NCBI GenBank assembly: GCA_963773105.1
Contig: CAVZAA010000005.1
Location: 496,001 to 560,000 of the forward strand
Direction of reading: 5' to 3'
Length of the DNA: 64,000 bases
Source of the DNA: Trebonia sp963773105
GTDB taxonomy: Bacteria > Actinomycetota > Actinomycetes > Streptosporangiales > Streptosporangiaceae
Numbering within the stretch: the first letter of the stretch is position 1; every line of letters starts with the position of its first letter. This document shows, one piece after another, positions 8,798 to 16,891 of this stretch. Made by a program: the position numbers and the translations under genes. The notes under the pieces were generated by a model, which was not told the DNA's origin, did no database searches, and saw only the letters and a program-made list of their open reading frames with translations.

Positions 8798-9829
8798 TCA
8801 GCAGGAGGGGACCGGCTTGCCCGCCTTAATCGCCTCAAGATCGGACATGGCCTGCGACAGCGTGGATACCTTCACCAGCCGCAGCCCGGCGGGCACCGCC
8901 CCGGCGGTGTCCGAGCAGTTGCCGGCCGGGGTCAGGAAGATCGTGGCGCCGGCCGAGCGGGCGCCCACCATCTTCTGCTGAATACCGCCGATCGGCTCGA
9001 CCTGGCCCGAGGCGGTGATCTCGCCGGTCCCGGCGATGAACTTTCCGCCGGTGAGGTTGAGCGGGGTGAGCTTGTCGACGATCCCGAGCGCGAACATCAT
9101 CCCCGCGCTCGGACCGCCGATGTTGCCCACGGTGATCGACACCGTGAACGGGAACTTGTACTGTTCCTGCACCTCGACGCCGACGACCGGGGTGCCGCCC
9201 GACGCCTTGGTCGCGACCGGGATCGTCAGCGTCTTCCCGGCTCGCAGCACCATGAGCGTCAGCACCGTGCCCGCCGGATGCGCCGTGATCTTCGAACTCA
9301 ACGCCGCCTGGCTCGTCACCGGCGCGCCATCCACCGACTCGATGACGTCGCCGACACGCAGCACCTTGCTGGCCGGGTAGCCCGGAACGGTCGAGACCAC
9401 GCTGACCAGCGTCTGGTACGGGATGTGGAGCGCGGACAGCGCGGCGGCGGTGGCCAGCTGCTGCGAGCCGGTCATCTCCTGGGTGTCCTGCGCCTGCGTC
9501 TGCTGCGCGGACTGCCCGGCCGGGAACAGCTCGGTCTGCGGGACCACGGCCTCCGACGGGTCAAGCCACGCACGCAGCGCCTGGAAGATGTTCATGTTGG
9601 AGCCGGGGCCGCCCTGATAGCTGACCGTCACCAGGTTGAGGTTTCCGGTGGTGGGGTACGTGCGGTGCCCGCTGATCGTGATGAGCGGCTGCCCCGAGGA
9701 TTCGCCCAGCGTGTTCAGCGTCGGGCCCGGTCCGAGTATCACGTAGGGCACGGGGAGGAGCACCGCCACCGCGATCGCGACCACCGTCGCGAGGCCGGCG
9801 ATGGCCAGCGTCAGGGAACGTCGGGACAT
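8798..9829 (-). CDS. YlbL-like PDZ domain protein with Lon-type (S16) protease domain
   Basis: A 343-residue membrane-anchored protein. Residues about 7-29 (LTLAIAGLATVVAIAVAVLL) form an N-terminal membrane anchor. A PDZ domain lies around residues 130-200 (VLRVGDVIESVDGAPVTS). The C-terminal S16 domain has the catalytic serine in GGPSAGMMFALG and the lysine in GGIQQKMVGA, so both dyad residues are present. It is the orthologue type of Rv3194c, and its position next to a DUF2342 metalloprotease supports that. It probably processes envelope or secreted substrates outside the membrane. It starts 10 bp downstream of moaE. Confidence 0.9.
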   Translation of the reverse strand: MSRRSLTLAIAGLATVVAIAVAVLLPVPYVILGPGPTLNTLGESSGQPLITISGHRTYPTTGNLNLVTVSYQGGPGSNMNIFQALRAWLDPSEAVVPQTELFPAGQSAQQTQAQDTQEMTGSQQLATAAALSALHIPYQTLVSVVSTVPGYPASKVLRVGDVIESVDGAPVTSQAALSSKITAHPAGTVLTLMVLRAGKTLTIPVATKASGGTPVVGVEVQEQYKFPFTVSITVGNIGGPSAGMMFALGIVDKLTPLNLTGGKFIAGTGEITASGQVEPIGGIQQKMVGARSAGATIFLTPAGNCSDTAGAVPAGLRLVKVSTLSQAMSDLEAIKAGKPVPSC

Positions 9830-9839
9830 GATCGGAAGA

Positions 9840-10286
9840 CTACGCGCTGCCGACCCATTCGTCGGAACCGTCGGTGAACCGCTGGTGCTTCCAGACCGGC
9901 ACCGAGGCCTTCAGCTCGTCGATGAGCGCGTGGCAGGCGTGGAACGCCTCGGCGCGGTGCGCGCACGACACCCCGACGACTACCGCCAGGTCTCCTACCG
10001 CCAGCTCTCCGACCCGGTGCACCGCTGCGACCGCGATCGCATCGGGGTACTTCGCGGCGACGGACTCGGCCACCCGCCGCAGCTCGTCCGCCGCCGACGG
10101 GTGCGCCGAGTAGGCCAGCTCGGTCACGCCCCGGTCGGCGTCGTTGTCGCGCACGGTGCCGACGAACAGCACCTCGCCCCCCGCCGCCGGGTCCGCGATC
10201 GCAGACCGCACCTCGTCCACCGACAGCGCCGTTTCGCGGATGGCGATCAGCCTGATCTGGTTCACCCGACCACGGTACCGCGCCAA
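9840..10286 (-). CDS. moaE: Molybdopterin synthase catalytic subunit MoaE
   Basis: A 148-residue protein matching MoaE: EVLFVGTVRDNDADRGV near the N-terminus, CAHRAEAFHACHALIDELK, and the conserved SVPVWKHQ containing the catalytic lysine. MoaE, with the thiocarboxylated MoaD, converts precursor Z (cPMP) to molybdopterin in molybdenum cofactor synthesis. No moaD is seen nearby. Start is ATG 10286; an internal GTG giving VNQIRLIAIRE is also possible because many MoaE proteins begin about there. It lies between the epimerase (61 bp upstream) and the PDZ protease on the same strand. Confidence 0.92.
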   Translation of the reverse strand: MARYRGRVNQIRLIAIRETALSVDEVRSAIADPAAGGEVLFVGTVRDNDADRGVTELAYSAHPSAADELRRVAESVAAKYPDAIAVAAVHRVGELAVGDLAVVVGVSCAHRAEAFHACHALIDELKASVPVWKHQRFTDGSDEWVGSA

Positions 10287-10346
10287 CCACGGATGGGCCC
10301 CAGCACGCCGATCGGTGCCACCACGCGTCCGTTCGGGAAAATTCTT

Positions 10347-11471
10347 TTAGCCCTTATTTCTTCTCCTGGCATGGCGGACAATCGCGGCGGTGCCGAGGAC
10401 GGCGGCGGCCGTGCCCGCCGCGCCCGCGGCCGTCAGCGCCGCGTCCTTGCGGGCTAGGCGGCGGCCGACCACCGCGTGATGGCCGCCGCGCGCGGCCAGC
10501 AGAACCGAGAGGGCCTCGGCGTTGCTGACGGACGGGCGCCAGCCCGCCGCGCGCAGCGCCGCGCAGTCCACCACCCAGGGGTAGACCACGTAGCGCAGCT
10601 CCGCTGCGGGCGCGGGGGTCGCGCCGAGCCGGTGCAGCCGCTGCGCGGTGCCAAACGTCAGCCGCGCGGGCAGCTCGAGCGACTTCATGCCGCTCAGCAC
10701 CTCCACCTCGGCCTGCGAGAGGGACCCGTCGCATCCCACCGCGAAGTCGGTGCCGATCACCCCCGCCGCCGCCAGCTCAAGCGCGGAGACGAGGTCATCG
10801 ACGTGGCAGAACTGCCAGCGCGGCCCGCAACCCCGCACCGCGAGCAGCCGGGGGGCCTCGAAATGCCTGGTCAGCAGCGTGTCAACCGCGTCCCCGACGA
10901 GCGCGGCGGGCCGCGCCACGGTCACCAGGGTGCCCGGGTTGACCCGCCGCGACCGCCGGGCCAGCTCCTCGATCTCCACCAGGTCCCCGGCCACGCTGCC
11001 GTCCGCATCGGCCAGCAGCGGCGCGTCCTCGGGCAGCGGCACCGGGTTGTCGGGGCGCGCCCCGTACACCATCGCGCTGGTCACAAGCACGACTCGGCCG
11101 ATCCGCTCGGCCGCCGCGGCGGTCAGCACGGTCTGCGCGCCGCGCACGTTTCGCGCGCGCCGCTCCCTGGGGTCCTGATCGACCGACGTGGAAATGTCCG
11201 TGTGCACCACCACGTCCACCCCCGCCAGCCGCGCCGCCAGCGCGGGATCCCTGACGTCGGCGACCCGCCAGGTCACTCCGGCCGCGTCTCCCCGGTGGTC
11301 GTCGATCGCGACCACCCGGCCGATCAGCGGCGAGTCCGCGAGCCGGAGTGCGAGCGCGTGCCCGACGCCGCGGGCCGCACCGGTGACCGCCACCACCGGC
11401 GGCGCCGCAGCGGTGCTACGCTCACGGCGAACGCTGCGCTCATGGCGAACCTGCCGTCTGCCGTTTCTCAA
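10347..11471 (-). CDS. NAD-dependent epimerase / extended SDR family protein
   Basis: An extended short-chain dehydrogenase-like protein. The NAD-binding motif VAVTGAARGVGHALA is near the N-terminus, followed by ADVRDPA and VVVHTDIS, and LVTSAMVYGA stands where the catalytic S/YxxxK region is expected; the YxxxK lysine is not evident, so catalysis is doubtful. The C-terminus carries a short hydrophobic segment (AAGAAGTAAAVLGTAAIV) before a basic tail, suggesting a membrane tether. No ATG lies close to the family start; TTG 11471 has GGGAG nine bases upstream and is my choice, but the start is uncertain. Divergent from the metalloprotease gene. Confidence 0.78.
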   Translation of the reverse strand: MRNGRRQVRHERSVRRERSTAAAPPVVAVTGAARGVGHALALRLADSPLIGRVVAIDDHRGDAAGVTWRVADVRDPALAARLAGVDVVVHTDISTSVDQDPRERRARNVRGAQTVLTAAAAERIGRVVLVTSAMVYGARPDNPVPLPEDAPLLADADGSVAGDLVEIEELARRSRRVNPGTLVTVARPAALVGDAVDTLLTRHFEAPRLLAVRGCGPRWQFCHVDDLVSALELAAAGVIGTDFAVGCDGSLSQAEVEVLSGMKSLELPARLTFGTAQRLHRLGATPAPAAELRYVVYPWVVDCAALRAAGWRPSVSNAEALSVLLAARGGHHAVVGRRLARKDAALTAAGAAGTAAAVLGTAAIVRHARRRNKG

Positions 11472-11549
11472 AATCGGCTGCTCCCGAATAGCGTGGCAAT
11501 GTATGACCCTTCTATCCTGCCCGACCCCTATCAGCTGAGGGGGCGCATC

Positions 11550-12950
11550 ATGGCTGACCGTCCACCCTTTGGGTTCGGCCCACCCAGCCGGCCCGGCGAC
11601 GACGATTCGACGCCGCCCGGCGGCCAAGGGCCGTCCGGTCCGTTCGGATTCGGACTTCCCGGCGGCCCCGAGGGCCCTGGCGGCCCCGGCAACCCGAACC
11701 AGTTCGCCGACGCGCTACGCCAGTTCGCCGACCTGCTCTCCTACAGCGGAGGGCCGGTCAACTGGGACCTGGCGAAGAACCTAGCCAGGCACTCCATCGC
11801 CGGCCGCGGTGATCCGAGCGTGCTCGCCAACGAGCGCGCCACCGTCACCGAGGCCGTCCGCCTGGCCGACCTGTGGCTGGACGACGTCACCGCGTTCCCT
11901 TCCGGCATCAGGAAGATCGAGGCGTGGTCCCAGTCGGAGTGGCTCGAGGCGACCTTCCCAGTCTGGTCTACCCTGTGCGAGCCAATTGCGACCAGGGCAA
12001 TCGAGGCCATGGGCTCGCTGGCTGCCTTCGATCCGACCAACCTCGATGAGGACGTGCCCCCGGAGATGCGGGCGATGCTGTCGGGGATGGGCGGCATGAC
12101 CGCGTTCGCGCCGATGCTGCGGCAGCTCGGCGGGGCGATGCTCGGCGGCCAGGTCGGCACGGCGATCGGCGAGCTCGCGAGCGAGATGGCCACCTCCACC
12201 GACATCGGCCTGCCGCTGGCCCCCGAGGGCACGGCGGCGCTGCTGCCTTCCGGCGTCGCCGCGTTCGGCGATGGCCTGTCGGTGGACCCCGGTGAGGTGC
12301 GGCTCTTCCTCGCGCTGCGCGAGGCGGCGCACCACCGGCTCTTCGGCCACGTGCCCTGGCTCCGCCAGCACCTGCTCGGCGCGGTGGAGGCCTACGCGGC
12401 CGGCATCACCATCGATATGAGCAAGCTGCGGGAGGCCCTGCCAGACATGGACATGGCCAACCCCGAGGAGGCGCTGCGCGGTGCGCTGAGCGGCGAGACG
12501 CTGTTCCGCCCGGAGGACTCACCGCAGCAGAAGGCCGCACTGTCCCGCCTCGAGACCGCGCTTGCCCTGGTCGAAGGGTGGGTGGCGACCGTGGTCGCCG
12601 CCGCCGCGGATTCACGGCTGGTGCACAGCGCGGCGCTGGCCGAGGCCATCCGGCGCCGCCGGGCCTCCGGCGGCCCGTCGGAACGGACCTTCGCCGCCCT
12701 GGTCGGCCTGGAGCTGCGGCCCCGGATGCTGCGCGAGGCGGCGGTGCTGTGGGCCGACGTGACGCAGGCGCGCGGGATCGAGGGAAGGGACGCGCTCTGG
12801 GCCCATCCGGACCTGCTGCCGACGGCGGACGACCTGGCCAACCCGGAAGGGTTCCTGCGCGGCGCCGCCGAACTCGACATCTCCGATCTCGAGGACGGCC
12901 CCGCAGCGGAGGACGGCCCGGCGGCGGAGGACGAGCCGGGGACGGAGTAA
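11550..12950 (+). CDS. Zinc-dependent metalloprotease, DUF2342 family (Rv3195-like)
   Basis: A 466-residue protein of the actinobacterial DUF2342 'coenzyme F420 biosynthesis-associated/zinc metalloprotease' family. After a Gly/Pro-rich leader (residues 1-45) come VNWDLAKNLARHS, VTEAVRLADLWLDD, WSQSEWLEATFPVW and LGGQVGTAIGELASEM. The putative metal site is in LREAAHHRLFGHVPWL, close to an HExxH-like arrangement. ATG 11550 has GAGGGGG upstream and is preferred over the longer open frame. The C-terminus ends in acidic repeats (AAEDGPAAED). The neighbours (PDZ-S16 protease, ThiF-like protein, ABC1 kinase, whiB7) match the M. tuberculosis Rv3194c-Rv3197A order. Substrate unknown. Confidence 0.88.
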   Translation: MADRPPFGFGPPSRPGDDDSTPPGGQGPSGPFGFGLPGGPEGPGGPGNPNQFADALRQFADLLSYSGGPVNWDLAKNLARHSIAGRGDPSVLANERATVTEAVRLADLWLDDVTAFPSGIRKIEAWSQSEWLEATFPVWSTLCEPIATRAIEAMGSLAAFDPTNLDEDVPPEMRAMLSGMGGMTAFAPMLRQLGGAMLGGQVGTAIGELASEMATSTDIGLPLAPEGTAALLPSGVAAFGDGLSVDPGEVRLFLALREAAHHRLFGHVPWLRQHLLGAVEAYAAGITIDMSKLREALPDMDMANPEEALRGALSGETLFRPEDSPQQKAALSRLETALALVEGWVATVVAAAADSRLVHSAALAEAIRRRRASGGPSERTFAALVGLELRPRMLREAAVLWADVTQARGIEGRDALWAHPDLLPTADDLANPEGFLRGAAELDISDLEDGPAAEDGPAAEDEPGTE

Positions 12951-14012
12951 GCAGGCGTCAACGCGGTCGTTCGCGACCGCGGCGGCGCCGCAGGTACAGG
13001 CGGGGTGGGCCGGCCAGCCGCGCCGCTGCCACTGCCACCCCGGCAGCACCAACTCGAGCGTGCCGTTGGCGGCGGCCGGCTCGCCCGCCCGGTCGATGAC
13101 CATGAGCGCCTGCCCGGCCGCGAGCGCGGCGGTCGCCGCCGCGAGCACGGTGTCGCACGCCTGCGGCACCGTGACCGGCCCGCCGGCGCCCCCGGCCTGG
13201 GCGAGGATGTGCGGCCAGGCTGGATCCCGCGCCGCCTTGCTCAGGTCCACGCAGCGCACGCAGGCCGACCGTCCGGGCAGGACAAGCGGTCCGACCACGC
13301 CGATCGCCTCGTCCGCGTGCACCACCAGGTGCGGCACGCGGTGCCGCATCAGATCGGCCACCACCACCGGGTCGGGCCGGCCGGTGAGCACGGCCAGGTC
13401 GGGCAGTCGGCGGCCGTCGTCGGCGGTCCGCACCTCCCGCGCCACCCGGTGGACCGCGCGGGCGACCCCGGCCGACCGGCTCGCGCCCACGTCGGCCAGG
13501 CCGAGCCCGCCCGGGGTGATGTCGGCCGGCCCCGTTGTCCCGCTGTCCTGGCAGCTCACCCAGGCCAAGCCGGAGGCCGCGAGGAACGTCGCGACGCAGG
13601 CGCCCACCCGCCCCGCGCCGTAGACCCGCGCGAACGCGGCCCGGCGGCGGGCGAGCACCGCCGCGCCGCCGTCGCCGTGCCCGTAGGCAAGCGCGGCGCA
13701 GGCCAGCTCGGGGGTGATTCGCTCGAGCAGGTACCCGGGGAGGGCGGCCCGCAGGTCCGCAGGGAAGTCGTCGAGCACCCCGGCCGCGGCCAGCAGCCCG
13801 ACCACCCGGTCCACCGCGTCCTGGCCGATGCCGTAGGTCCCGGCGGTCCTGGCCACCTCGGCGGTATCGCGGGACCCGTCGAGCAGCGACACGATCGCCG
13901 CGGCCTTGCCGAGCCCGGTCAGCGCGCGAGCGCGCCGCGGATCGACCCCGATTTGCAGCGTGTCGCGGTCCCGCCAGAGCGGCCGTAGTCCCGCCTTCAG
14001 TGCTGGTCTCAT
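12612..14012 (-). CDS. ThiF/TOMM cyclodehydratase-like protein (3' end uncertain)
   Basis: Reads as the actinobacterial 'leader-peptide-binding, ThiF-like' family: MRPALKAGLRPLWRDRDTLQ at the start, a winged-helix-like segment (LDGSRDTAEVARTAGTYG), a degenerate Rossmann region (VYGAGRVGACVATFLAASGL), and zinc-type cysteines CVRC and HPACTCG. Such proteins bind precursor peptides in azole-forming pathways, but in this conserved location, with no YcaO or precursor, the role is unknown. Start ATG 14012. Recognisable sequence ends near 12985; in this frame there is no stop until 12612, giving about 115 residues antisense to the metalloprotease gene. A stop at 12958 in the neighbouring frame suggests a small indel near the 3' end and a true end at 12958. 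Confidence 0.72.
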   Translation of the reverse strand: MRPALKAGLRPLWRDRDTLQIGVDPRRARALTGLGKAAAIVSLLDGSRDTAEVARTAGTYGIGQDAVDRVVGLLAAAGVLDDFPADLRAALPGYLLERITPELACAALAYGHGDGGAAVLARRRAAFARVYGAGRVGACVATFLAASGLAWVSCQDSGTTGPADITPGGLGLADVGASRSAGVARAVHRVAREVRTADDGRRLPDLAVLTGRPDPVVVADLMRHRVPHLVVHADEAIGVVGPLVLPGRSACVRCVDLSKAARDPAWPHILAQAGGAGGPVTVPQACDTVLAAATAALAAGQALMVIDRAGEPAAANGTLELVLPGWQWQRRGWPAHPACTCGAAAVANDRVDACLLRPRLVLRRRAVLRCGAVLEIGDVEFGGAAQEPFRVGQVVRRRQQVRMGPERVPSLDPARLRHVGPQHRRLAQHPGPQLQADQGGEGPFRRAAGGPAAPDGLGQRRAVHQP

Positions 14013-14078
14013 GCACAAATCGTGACCGCGACGACCGACATTCCGGCCATATAGCGACGCTTCTCCGCCCGTCGGCTG

Positions 14079-14131
14079 CTGTCGGCTACGCCATCGACAG
14101 CGCCTATTGGTGTCGCTGGCGTAGCCGACAG
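14079..14131. repeat. 15-bp perfect inverted repeat between divergent genes
   Basis: CTGTCGGCTACGCCA at 14079-14093 is repeated as its exact reverse complement at 14117-14131, with 23 bases between. Inside the loop CGACA and TGTCG can pair further. It lies between the divergent ThiF-like and ABC1 kinase genes. It could be an operator pair, a cruciform, or a small non-autonomous element. No target-site duplication is visible. Confidence 0.7.
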
Positions 14132-14192
14132 GTCCGCCGCCGCGACGGCGGAAGGCGGGGAGCACGGGCGCGGCGGAGCTAGAGTCATATGC

Positions 14193-15557
14193 ATGGCGGA
14201 CAGTGTGGAAACGGGCGACGTCCCCAAGAGCGGCGACGTCCCCCGGGGCAGCGACGTCCCTCGGGGCAGTGTGCAGCGCTCCGCCAAGCTCGCGGGGCTG
14301 CCGCTCGGTTACTTCGGACGGACCGCGCTCGGGTTCGGCAAGCGGCTCGGCGGCATCTCGGCCGAGATCGTCGGGCAGGAGATCCAGCAGCGCACCGCCG
14401 ATCAGGTGTTCCGCGTGCTGGGCGAGCTCAAGGGCGGGGCGATGAAGTTCGGCCAGGCGCTGTCGATCTTCGAGGCGGCGCTGCCGCCCGAGATCGCCGA
14501 GCCGTACCGGGCCACGCTGACCCGGCTGCAGGAGTCCGCGCCGCCTCTGCCGGCCAGCACCGTGCACCGGGTGCTGGCGGCCGACCTCGGTGCGGACTGG
14601 CAGGCCGAGTTCGACTCGTTCGACGATACGCCGGCCGCCGCCGCGTCGATCGGCCAGGTGCACCGGGCCGTATGGAAGGACGGTAGGCAGGTCGCCGTCA
14701 AGATTCAGTATCCGGGCGCGGGCAAGGCCCTGCTCAACGACTTCACCCAGCTCGCCCGGGTGGGCAGGCTGTTCGGCCTGCTGATGCCGGGGCTCGACGT
14801 CAAGCCGATGCTCGACGAGCTCCGGGACCGGGTGGCAGAGGAACTCGACTACCATCTTGAGGCCGCCGCCCAGCGGGCCTTCGCCGCCGCCTACGCCGGG
14901 GATCCCGACATCTACGTGCCGCCGGTCGTCACCGAGACCGATCACGTGCTGGTCACCGAGTGGATGGACGGCACCCCGCTTTCGAAGATCATCAGCGACG
15001 GGTCGAAGATCGAGCGCGATCGGGCCGGCATCCTGCTGACCACGTTCCTGTTCTCCGGTCCGGCCCGGGCCGGGCTGCTGCACGCCGACCCCCACCCGGG
15101 CAACTTCCGGCTGCTGGCCGACGGCCGCCTCGGCGTGCTCGACTTCGGCGCGGTGAACCGGTTGCCCGACGGTCTGCCGCCGATCTTCGGACGGCTGCTG
15201 CGCATCATGCACGACCCGGATCCCGACATCGTCGAGGTCGAGCGCGAACTGCGGGCGGACAACTTCCTCCGGCCGGGCATCGCGGTCGACTTGGACGCGT
15301 TGCGCGCGTTTCTCGCGCCGCTGGCGGAGCCGTCGAGCGTCGAGACGTTCAAGTTCAGCCGGGAGTGGATGCGCGAGGAGGCCAGCCGGATGACCGACTT
15401 GAACGCCGTCGCCCGCAAGTTCAACCTGCCGCCGTCCTACGTGCTGATCCACCGGGTGTCGACCGCCGGGATCGGGGTGCTGTGCCAGCTCGAATGCGCG
15501 GGCCCGTTCCGGGCCGAGGTGGTCCGCTGGGTCCCCGGCTACGCGAACCCCGCGTAA
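14193..15557 (+). CDS. ABC1/UbiB-family atypical kinase (AarF-like)
   Basis: A 454-residue protein of the UbiB/ABC1 family. Visible motifs are the KxGQ region (KGGAMKFGQALSI), the alanine-rich nucleotide loop AAAASIGQVHRA, VAVKIQYPG with the conserved lysine, HADPHPGNFRL and the metal-binding LDFGA. These proteins bind ATP and act in isoprenoid-lipid or quinone metabolism; the substrate here is unknown. The N-terminus has a short degenerate repeat (GDVPKSGDVPRGSDVPRGS) of 15-bp units. It corresponds to Rv3197, upstream of whiB7 in M. tuberculosis, and here ends opposite the whiB7 group with a shared terminator. Confidence 0.9.
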   Translation: MADSVETGDVPKSGDVPRGSDVPRGSVQRSAKLAGLPLGYFGRTALGFGKRLGGISAEIVGQEIQQRTADQVFRVLGELKGGAMKFGQALSIFEAALPPEIAEPYRATLTRLQESAPPLPASTVHRVLAADLGADWQAEFDSFDDTPAAAASIGQVHRAVWKDGRQVAVKIQYPGAGKALLNDFTQLARVGRLFGLLMPGLDVKPMLDELRDRVAEELDYHLEAAAQRAFAAAYAGDPDIYVPPVVTETDHVLVTEWMDGTPLSKIISDGSKIERDRAGILLTTFLFSGPARAGLLHADPHPGNFRLLADGRLGVLDFGAVNRLPDGLPPIFGRLLRIMHDPDPDIVEVERELRADNFLRPGIAVDLDALRAFLAPLAEPSSVETFKFSREWMREEASRMTDLNAVARKFNLPPSYVLIHRVSTAGIGVLCQLECAGPFRAEVVRWVPGYANPA

Positions 15558-15581
15558 GAGCCGGCGGCGCCTGAACGTAAC

Positions 15582-15616
15582 AGGACCCGGGATGGCCCTC
15601 GCGCACCCCGGGTCCT
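15582..15616. terminator. Strong hairpin, probable bidirectional terminator
   Basis: AGGACCCGGG (15582-15591) and CCCGGGTCCT (15607-15616) form a perfect 10-bp stem with a 15-base loop. It lies 25 bp after the ABC1 kinase stop and 33 bp after the end of the opposing small gene. Outer GTTACGTT/AACGTAAC elements extend the symmetry. No long T-run follows, as is common in high-GC actinomycetes. Confidence 0.75.
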
Positions 15617-15648
15617 TATCCGTTGTTACGTCGGTTGTTACGTTCCGG

Positions 15649-15840
15649 TTAGCGGACGGCCTGGATCACTGACCGCAGGCGGTCCACGGCCTGCCAGGCG
15701 TGGAGCAGTTCGCGCTCGGCGCGCTGCTGCCGCTTCTCCATCCGGTGGAGCTCGGCGACCTGGTTTGCCGTCCTTTCCTCTTGCGCCTGCCTAAGGCGCT
15801 CCTCGTGTCGCTCGCGGGCGAGGCACTGTTCGATATACAT
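15649..15840 (-). CDS. Small coiled-coil protein downstream of whiB7
   Basis: A 63-residue, highly charged protein (ARERHEERLRQAQEERTAN, RMEKRQQRAERELLHAWQ) with heptad-like spacing, predicted to be one long helix or coiled coil. It has no signal peptide or membrane segment. ATG 15840 has AGAGG about 11 bases upstream. It is 99 bp downstream of whiB7 on the same strand and ahead of the shared terminator, so it is probably transcribed from the whiB7 promoter. I do not recognise the family. Possible roles as a ribosome- or regulator-associated helper are conjecture from position only. Confidence 0.6.
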   Translation of the reverse strand: MYIEQCLARERHEERLRQAQEERTANQVAELHRMEKRQQRAERELLHAWQAVDRLRSVIQAVR

Positions 15841-15939
15841 GGTGGTGAAGACCTCTTCGCATTGTGTGCGTACGTTTGTCGGGCATGGGTGCTTGTCGCA
15901 TCAATTACCAGAAGATGTGTTCGTCAGTTAAGACGTTGG

Positions 15940-16383
15940 CTAGGCGGCCTGTTCATCGGTCTTGGCCGCACCAGTTAGCTCCTCGGCGGACGCCTTGCGG
16001 GGACGGCCCCTCGGCCGCTTGCGCGGGACGACGACGCCGCGCAGGAGTAGTTCCCCGCCCCAGACGCCCCACGGCTCACGCCGTTGGAGGGCGCCCTGAA
16101 GGCAGACTTCGCGGGCCCGGCAGCCCTGGCAGAGGGCCTTCGCCGCCTCGACGTCCTCCGGCGCCTCGGCGAAGAACAGCTCAGGATCGTCCGCGCACGG
16201 CAGATCGAGGCCCGCCGGGACGTCGGCCTGACCGAAGAGCATCGCGATCCCGGTCGCGGTAGCGCCCTGTCCGGCGTGCTCGTCGATGTACGGGTCGACC
16301 ACGGCGACCGTCTCGAACCTCGACGATATTGACTCGAACCCCGCCGCGCTTGTCGCGCTCGCGGAGGCATCGGGCCGCAGCAT
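15940..16383 (-). CDS. whiB7: WhiB7 (WblC) redox/antibiotic-stress transcription factor
   Basis: A 147-residue WhiB protein. The four cluster cysteines are in LPCADD and ALCQGCRAREVC; the WhiB7-type turn reads REPWGVWGGE; the AT-hook KRPRGRPRKA near the C-terminus is diagnostic of WhiB7 rather than other WhiBs. It binds SigA and AT-rich DNA next to -35 elements to switch on intrinsic resistance genes when ribosomes are inhibited. The N-terminal extension of about 60 residues is longer than in M. tuberculosis WhiB7 (92 aa). I chose ATG 16383 because AGAGGGG lies nine bases before it; an ATG at 16392 abuts that site. Neighbours uvrD2, mycoredoxin and ABC1 kinase give full synteny. Control probably involves the leader hairpins described separately. 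Confidence 0.93.
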   Translation of the reverse strand: MLRPDASASATSAAGFESISSRFETVAVVDPYIDEHAGQGATATGIAMLFGQADVPAGLDLPCADDPELFFAEAPEDVEAAKALCQGCRAREVCLQGALQRREPWGVWGGELLLRGVVVPRKRPRGRPRKASAEELTGAAKTDEQAA

Positions 16384-16456
16384 CGGTGCCATCCCCTCTC
16401 GCTTGCTGGTCCAGTTGTGCTGGTCTGACGGGACCGGGCCTGCGAAATAAATCTGG

Positions 16457-16483
16457 CCACGGACCCTGTGTGCGGGTCCGCGG
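16457..16483 (-). promoter_or_regulatory. whiB7 leader hairpin 2, attenuator-like
   Basis: On the minus strand CCGCGGACCC and GGGTCCGTGG pair over ten positions (one G-U) around a 7-base loop GCACACA. The sequence after it is CCAGATTTATTT, the most T-rich stretch in the leader. It lies 73 bp before the whiB7 start and has the layout of an intrinsic terminator, as expected for the known attenuation control of whiB7. Confidence 0.65.
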
Positions 16484-16498
16484 CCTGAGGGGATCTTC

Positions 16499-16519
16499 AC
16501 CGGCCTGTTTTAGGCCGGT
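16499..16519 (-). promoter_or_regulatory. whiB7 leader hairpin 1, holding the upstream ORF stop codon
   Basis: ACCGGCC-TAAAACA-GGCCGGT is a perfect 7-bp hairpin. The TAA in its loop is the stop codon of the 109-residue upstream gene. A ribosome finishing that frame would cover this stem, so it is well placed to couple translation with formation of hairpin 2. Confidence 0.6.
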
Positions 16520-16839
16520 TCCCGTTCTGGATGCGGACCCGATGCGCCATCGCCGCCGGCGTTAACGCGGGTCTTGTAGACGTTGTGCTTGCGGTTGTCA
16601 GTAGCGGTGGGCAGACCGGTCGCCAGGGCGACAAGCTGCTTCTGCGTCATGGCCGGGCTCTGCCGGAACGCGGCGAGACGCGCGTCGGCAGCCACGGCGA
16701 CCGGAACGGGATACGGCGTGCGGACATGGTCCATCCCCACGGCGGACAGGCCGGGGGCCTGCATCGTCCACGGCGAGCCGGCACCCGGGAACGCGGCGCC
16801 ACACGGGGCAGCCGTCACGTCAATCGTGTAGTTCAGCAC
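16510..16839 (-). CDS. 109-residue ORF in the whiB7 leader, unknown function
   Basis: GTG start at 16839 preceded by a near-perfect GAAGGAGG site; the frame has normal third-position G/C preference, so it is very likely translated. The product (LNYTIDVTAAPCGAAFPGAG at the start, TQKQLVALATGLPTATDN in the middle, a polar C-terminus) has no membrane segment and no family I recognise. It is the first gene after the predicted whiB7 promoter and stops 126 bp before whiB7, inside hairpin 1. Short uORFs in whiB7 leaders are known to sense ribosome inhibition; this one is far longer than a typical leader peptide. It may be a functional protein, a sensor of translation, or both. Confidence 0.7.
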   Translation of the reverse strand: MLNYTIDVTAAPCGAAFPGAGSPWTMQAPGLSAVGMDHVRTPYPVPVAVAADARLAAFRQSPAMTQKQLVALATGLPTATDNRKHNVYKTRVNAGGDGASGPHPEREPA

Positions 16840-16891
16840 CGGGGCACCTCCTTCCACAGGGGTCGTTGCTCTGGCCCACGGACATGACGTA

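Noticed and set aside
15649..16839. The whiB region as a prophage or plasmid island
   Set aside because: Small unknown ORFs suggested it, but the AT-hook, GVWGGE turn and full synteny with uvrD2, mycoredoxin and ABC1 kinase show it is the core whiB7 locus.
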